From: Owenia fusiformis
Taxonomy: Eukaryota; Annelida; Polychaeta; Sabellida; Oweniidae
Assembly: GCA_903813345.2 (NCBI GenBank)
Contig: CAIIXF020000004.1
Location: forward strand, 11,046,196 to 11,110,195
Length of the DNA: 64,000 bases
Direction: 5' to 3'
The notes beneath the pieces are model-generated. The model saw nothing but the letters and a program-made list of their open reading frames with translations, had not been told where the DNA came from and did not search any database. The position numbers and the translations under genes are program-made. Positions 59,801-64,000 of the stretch are shown here, one piece after another (position 1 is the stretch's first letter; the number at the start of each line of letters is the position of its first letter).

Positions 59801-62077
59801 TATTTTTCACTGAATTTTCTCATTTTTTATACATTTTACAAAACTAATCTTCTCACAAGGCTTTTCTAGGCACATAACTGCACTCTTTGTGGAAACTTGG
59901 AAGATATAGACAATGTGGGGAAGGAGTTATTCTTGTTTGAAAAATAACATGTGACTCAATTGAGGAATGCAGAAAATTTCCCAACATGCACCCTGTCCTT
60001 AAAGCATTGTTTAGCGACGTTTAACAAATATCAATAAACAAGGTATTTGATCGATTATATACAAATACAAAATTATATAAAATACAAATGGGAAATGGCA
60101 ACGAACGCAATTATCATACGTCACAAAAATAGAACAACCAAATGAATACGTCACCAAATGATACTGCGATACTAAATACTGTCACAATATTCCAACCTCA
60201 TTTTGCCGACCGCTATTTCATGTTTGTTCCAGGAAAAGGACGTATTTGAATCATGTTACCACGACTGTATCTCAAAACTCGGCGAGAGACAATACGGCAC
60301 CTGCCTGCGGAAATGTTCCTTCACCGACCAGACTGAATCGGTGTATGGTCCTTGTTACGGGAAATGTATGATACGGAATCCTGGAGGATACACATTTTGT
60401 AAAGATACATGTACTCTTAGAAAGGTGAGTTTCGACAGGGACCATACTTACGATGGGCTAATTCAATCTGGGATGCCATATTTTAAATATTCTGAACCTG
60501 CAATTACGTTACAGTAAAATTAGATAAACAAATTAAAAACAATTTCAACAAAACGTGCAAAATGTGATATCTCATTAATCTACCATTATCAATACCTGAT
60601 ATGCATGGGTTATTCAAATATCTGCTGGATTTTGACAAATGATTCTTTCTTATTTAATACTACTAATCTATGTTTTAGCCGACGGCGATTTTCAATCCAT
60701 GTTACTCGAAATGTATGTCATTGGCTAAATCATGGTCAACAAGTGCGTATCAGCAGTGTTTGCGAGAATGTGATTTTGATTCTACAGACGCTAGCATTTA
60801 TGGTCCGTGTTATAGGCCTTGTACCTTAGCCTCATCATGGGATACCAGGAGATATATTGGTTGCGTAAATGAATGCAGAGTCACGCCGGTAAGAAGGAAT
60901 TTCGTATAGTATTATATCATGTAATTTTAACGTATTGTATTTTATTGTGTTGAACTACATTGTATTGTTGGATTGGATTATGTTGTATACGATTTATTTT
61001 ATTGTATTGTGTTGTGTTGTTTCTTATTGCATTGGATTGTATTGTATAGATTGTATCGTTATAAACTATATTGCATTACATGAATATTGATGTATGATAT
61101 CCTATTGCATTGAACATGTATCTTCTCACACGTTTTGCTGCACTTTCTCAACATTATATCTTGACGTATTTTCATCATTTCACGTTTCAGTCATCATGTG
61201 GTCAGAGTAGTGGACAATGTGCCATATATGGATTATGTTACAGTAAATGTATGAGATACAATAGAAACAGAGGCTCCTCGAACTGGATTCATTGTCTATC
61301 AAATTGTGCTTATCAAGATGTATGTATACACATTTTATGTTAACGCCCTAAAATTCTACTATGTACTCACGATTAGAACACATACACGCATATGTATTTT
61401 ATACATTAATTCGGTACATATTGCAATGGTCTCTTTTTGACGGGAGGGGGTCTCTTTTCAACTTGCTTCAAATCGACCATTTGTTTTTCAAAATCATCTT
61501 CTTGTTATCAAAAGTTCAAATCTGACTTTAGATTTGAGATTTGACCTTCTCAAGGTCAAAAAGGGTCAAAAAGGTAATTTTTCAACTTGCTTCAAATTCA
61601 CCAATTTTTTTCAAAATCATCTACAAGTACTTTAAAGTTCAAATCAGACAACAGATTTGACCTACAATGATATTCTCAAGGTCGAAAAAGATTTGAAATT
61701 CAATGAATTTCTCAAGGTCACAAAGGTCTATTTTCATATTGCTTCAGATTGACCAATTCATCTTTTCAAAATCATCTACAAGTTCACAGAAATTCAAATC
61801 TGACTTAAGATTGAACTCATAGTATTGTGAGCAACTAGGTGGTGACATTATGTCATGTTAATGCCTTGTTTAAAATGTTCGGTATAGTGGAAGAACGACA
61901 TGAGCTATGTTACTTTATATATTCACATATTAGAGTGGAACACAGATTTCAGATTTGTTATGATTTTCACTTTTGTTTCAGAGTTTACGACCCAACGAAC
62001 AAGGTTTCAATAGATGTATTCGATCACGCGGGGAAGCCTCGTATTCATATTGCCTTAAACAGAATACATCGGCCTAA
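56899..62077 (+). CDS. Secreted tandem C-x3-C helical-hairpin-like repeat protein
   Basis: Inferred coding exons: 56899-56950, 57266-57313 (probable), 57615-57758, 57978-58123, 58581-58772, [59036-59553, broken], 60233-60424, 60679-60888, 61191-61319, 61982-62077. Borders are GT-AG; phases are 1,1,1, then 0 throughout. Skipping the broken exon gives about 402 residues. Residues 1-17 are a signal peptide (MSKYVYLILMFSFAVLP). The rest is C-x3-C pairs separated by 10-14 residues: exon 3 CEIGCTSKC, CTQQC, CFPACHYYC; later exons alternate YGxCYxxC and Y/FxxCLxxC. The 192-nt exons at 58581 and 60233 are clear duplicates (spacings 11/12/10 in both). All phase-0 introns fall four codons after a C-x3-C pair, so spacing is kept across every junction. 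This suggests disulphide-stapled helical hairpins, exported from the cell. The family is unknown to me; a defence, venom-like or matrix role would be guesswork. An alternative end by readthrough of the 61320 donor stops at 61343. Confidence 0.85.
57266..57313 (+). CDS. Probable 48-nt propeptide exon
   Basis: TTAAG|GATATATCG ... TTCCCAA|GTAAGTAA: a strong donor, a modest acceptor, and length and phase (1 to 1) that fit exons on both sides exactly. It encodes GYIDAKRGYTEHRIFP, with a Lys-Arg dibasic site between signal peptide and cysteine region, as in a removable pro-segment. Could be optional, since skipping it also keeps frame. Confidence 0.5.
59081..59348. mobile_element. TA-flanked MITE with three palindromic units
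   Basis: Ends TTATCCTACACTTA and inverse, flanked by TA (59079-59080, 59349-59350); removing it restores ATC-ATA-AGA. The middle (59154-59260) has three copies of a 27-bp palindrome of the form CGGAGGATATCGTGACGATA plus TACTCCG. Confidence 0.8.
59356..59490. mobile_element. Second palindromic insertion in the split exon
   Basis: ATCCTATGATTTT...GATATTGATAT pairs with ATATCAATATC...AAAATCATAGGAT; the loop carries CTCGTTCGCTTCGCTCTCTCG. About 13 bp (59491-59503) of unclear origin separates it from the resumed exon. Confidence 0.65.
59599..59995. mobile_element. Foldback element in the following intron, ~397 bp
   Basis: CAGGGTGCATG to CATGCACCCTG; arms of about 180 bp share GAAATTTTCTGCATTCCTCAATTGAGTCACATG (in parts) and CACATTGTCTATATCTTCCA in inverted order. 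No target duplication recognised. Confidence 0.75.
60930..61080. repeat. Degenerate ATTGT microsatellite in an intron
   Basis: Runs of GTATTGTATTTTATTGTGTTG / GGATTGTATTGTATAG with irregular spacing. Confidence 0.6.
61445..61815. repeat. Three-copy tandem repeat in the last intron
   Basis: TTTTCAACTTGCTTCAAATCGACCA... and TTCAAAATCATCT..AAGTT..AAAGTTCAAATC recur near 61455, 61578 and 61737 with many substitutions. Non-coding. Confidence 0.65.
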
Positions 62078-62469
62078 GAGGAGGAGCAGGGTGTGGCGTG
62101 TACACACGGATATGAAAACTCGGCTCAATGCATCGTGGACGATTTTAAGTTTTGTATCATACATTCAATGATACTATTTATATTTCTACATATAACGAGG
62201 ATCATCAATTTCATGGAATCTAAAAATATCCAATCTGGACCGAAAACAATTCAAAAGGTATTATTATAATACTGTGGTCTGACTGACTGCAATGTGATAT
62301 CGTGCCTAGTTATGTTAGAACGTAGAACTAAATGACAACGCCGGCCGATGGATTGGAGCATATGTGACCAAGGCATTACACAGCAGTAATTATTCATCTC
62401 TTTTCTGATTTTTTCACATTACAAACGAACATGTGTTAGCATATTAGATATGAGGAAAATAAGGTACAC

Positions 62470-62475
62470 AATAAA
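62470..62475 (+). promoter_or_regulatory. Candidate poly(A) signal of the C-x3-C gene
   Basis: AATAAA about 390 bp past the TAA at 62075-62077; another AATAAA at about 62528. Confidence 0.4.
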
Positions 62476-62714
62476 ATGATGACAAGTTTCATACATATGG
62501 TATTGTTTTAAATGATACGATTAAAAAAATAAATAGGAGACCGGACGTCCAAAAGTAATATTCTAAAGATAACGAAGTTCTAGGATACATGAACTGTCGT
62601 TATTTTAACTTTTTTATTCTGGTAGGGAGTCACGTGGGATTTGCTACTCCGATGACTTGCCGTTTACATGTTCTAGTTATCAAATTGTCTGAATAATCGT
62701 TACATGTGCAGGTG

Positions 62715-62913
62715 GACATTACAAAATGTGAATTGGCATCTGCAGGATGAAGGCCTTGGGACTTTCGTTAGTGCCGTAGGCATTACGATAACATCGTATT
62801 TCTCCAATGCTTTCTCATATGCAGATTTCAGTGCAATTATCAAGTTCTGCGCCTTGTCGTTTTGCTTGGCTTGGTACTTACGTTTAGTATATTCACTGCA
62901 TAGGCATATGTAC
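62715..62913 (-). pseudogene. Amidase-signature fragment, second copy
   Basis: Minus-strand frame from an acceptor-like TATGCAG (about 62899-62893) reads EYTKRKYQAKQNDKAQNL, ALKSAYEKALEKYDVIVMPT, then ALTKVPRPSS. This is the region before the C-terminal NTAPFN-TGHP block in amidase-signature enzymes (compare the YDVLVMPT segment). It lies downstream of the terminal amidase exon at 63602-63792, so it belongs to another copy. After PSS the reading fits better one frame over (ADANSHF), no final exon is visible before 62080, and a frame shift is likely. Confidence 0.62.
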
Positions 62914-63456
62914 TGGCAGATCGAATGGCCTCGCCTTGACGTGTTCGTTGCATTGAGTTAGGTAGTTTAAATCCTTTTTACCAATACAGGCTTAATTTGT
63001 GAAAAGTGAATGAACACAATGGCTTGATAAATCTTAGAAATTAATAAAGATCAACAATCGAATTGTTAACAGAAATGCTTTGGAACACATAATAGTTGTA
63101 AGACTTGTCATATAGTTTTTAGTTTATTTGTCATATAAAATCCCATCATATATTTGATGTTATGCTATATTATGTTATAAGTGTGTGCATCAAACAAACG
63201 CAGATAGTTTTGTAAATATATCATTTCGGGATAAGAAAAACATATGCGTCAAACACATGGAATGCATATTCAAGTATTTTAATTTTGAACATGTTTTTTG
63301 TTTGGAACTAAAAATCTAAGCAATTTAACTTGAAATACAAAAGGTGTGATGGGGAATATTTTGTTTATATGTCCCTGACCACAACTACTAAATTAGATAC
63401 GTATTAGCTTTGATACAAAATTCATGCAATCAATTTCTGCAGCTGTGCATATAGTT

Positions 63457-63462
63457 TTTATT
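63457..63462 (-). promoter_or_regulatory. Poly(A) signal of the amidase gene
   Basis: AATAAA on the minus strand, about 140 bp past the stop at 63602-63604. Confidence 0.6.
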
Positions 63463-63601
63463 GTTTTAATAAAAGAAAACAACATAGAAATGCTAAATTA
63501 CTGTTTCTTTGTTTTTAAGAATCAGCGAAATCATCGCTTAAAAAGTTATGTCGTTATACTGTTCAGATTTGTAAATTCCCGATTAATAAAATATGCTTAT
63601 A

Positions 63602-63792
63602 TTAATAAGTCAAGCTACTTTCCAATGCCTTGGCCACTCTTAAAACTGTGACATCATCGTTACGGCGACCGACAATCATGACACCTATCGGCAGCCCTTC
63701 TGAGAATCCAGCATTAACAGAAATTGCTGGGTGTCCAGTAATATTAAATGGCGCTGTATTGATCAGCATAAATGACGTCTCTTTAAGAACCT
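63602..63792 (-). CDS. Amidase-signature enzyme, terminal exon (partial gene)
   Basis: Acceptor TTTATTGCAG ends at 63793. The exon enters in phase 1 and reads [58 protein letters not shown], then SLTY and TAA. NTAPFN-TGHPA and [10 protein letters not shown] are the characteristic C-terminal blocks of the amidase-signature family (Ser-cisSer-Lys hydrolases that cleave amides; relatives include fatty-acid amide hydrolase 2 and bacterial amidases). The catalytic lysine and serines lie in upstream exons beyond 64000, so the substrate cannot be inferred. Confidence 0.87.
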
Positions 63793-64000
63793 CTGCAATA
63801 AATATTGTACCGTTAAAATTATAAATATAATCAAGTTTTACTTAAAGTATATCGTTACGCCCGCCAATATGTCATACTTGTAAGTATGTATACTCTTTGA
63901 AAGTTTAATCAAGTTGTTATCACAAAACACTACCAACGCTCGTACAGGGTATTCTATCAAATTATATCCAGACTTGTTATTGTATGTAAACTACGTGGTT
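63793..64000 (-). other. Intron of the amidase gene, runs off the window
   Basis: No exon recognised; the upstream coding exons must lie beyond the right edge. Confidence 0.6.

Noticed and set aside
62704-62961. 85-codon plus frame
   Set aside because: The sense strand is minus, where an amidase segment is recognisable.
63630-63824. 64-codon plus frame
   Set aside because: Antisense to the amidase terminal exon.
1-64000. CRISPR arrays, operons, prokaryotic ribosome sites, rRNA genes
   Set aside because: None seen; introns, TATA boxes and LINEs show that the DNA is eukaryotic, and the tandem repeats lack spacer diversity.

Overview
This window is eukaryotic nuclear DNA from an invertebrate animal, AT-rich by eye (roughly two thirds A+T). 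The evidence is short exons split by GT-AG introns, TATA boxes about 30 bp upstream of inferred start sites, AATAAA signals, non-LTR retrotransposons, and very many short inverted-repeat (MITE-like) elements. A secreted protein with CBM14 (peritrophin-A type) chitin-binding domains and a FAM43-like PTB protein point to a bilaterian, probably a marine invertebrate. The phylum cannot be fixed from this sequence.

Layout. 1-9.2 kb is gene-poor and holds several inverted-repeat elements. 9.27-15.52 kb (minus strand) is a complete seven-exon gene for a secreted protein with two [CBM14 + cysteine-triplet module] repeats; its promoter, 5' UTR exon and poly(A) signal are visible. 16.0-21.4 kb is a four-level nest: an old repeat holds a TA-flanked inverted-repeat element, which holds an L1-like LINE, which holds a second LINE with a 13-bp target duplication. 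21.4-34.9 kb is mostly repeats (foldback elements, a 24-25 bp minisatellite, a 46-bp tandem array) plus one or two orphan candidate exons. 34.97-39.87 kb and 44.83-52.02 kb are two copies of a segmental duplication whose differences work as insertion/deletion controls. An 849-bp near-perfect palindrome lies between them. 52.4-53.3 kb has a TTAA-flanked element, carrying a tRNA-like pol III cassette, inside a Tc1-like element.

The gene-rich end is 55-64 kb. It has a compact FAM43-like PTB protein gene (+), then a TATA-driven multi-exon gene (+) for a secreted protein built almost entirely of C-x3-C pairs at regular spacing. I know no named family for it, and it is the best candidate for something undescribed. 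One of its exons has been split by two inverted-repeat insertions but can be skipped without a frameshift. At the right edge are the last exon of an amidase-signature enzyme (-) and, 0.7 kb further downstream, a fragment of a second amidase copy.

The genes do not form an operon or an obvious pathway. Two of the three complete genes encode small exported cysteine-rich proteins. All exon structures are read by eye from splice signals, phase and internal homology; no transcript or database evidence was available.
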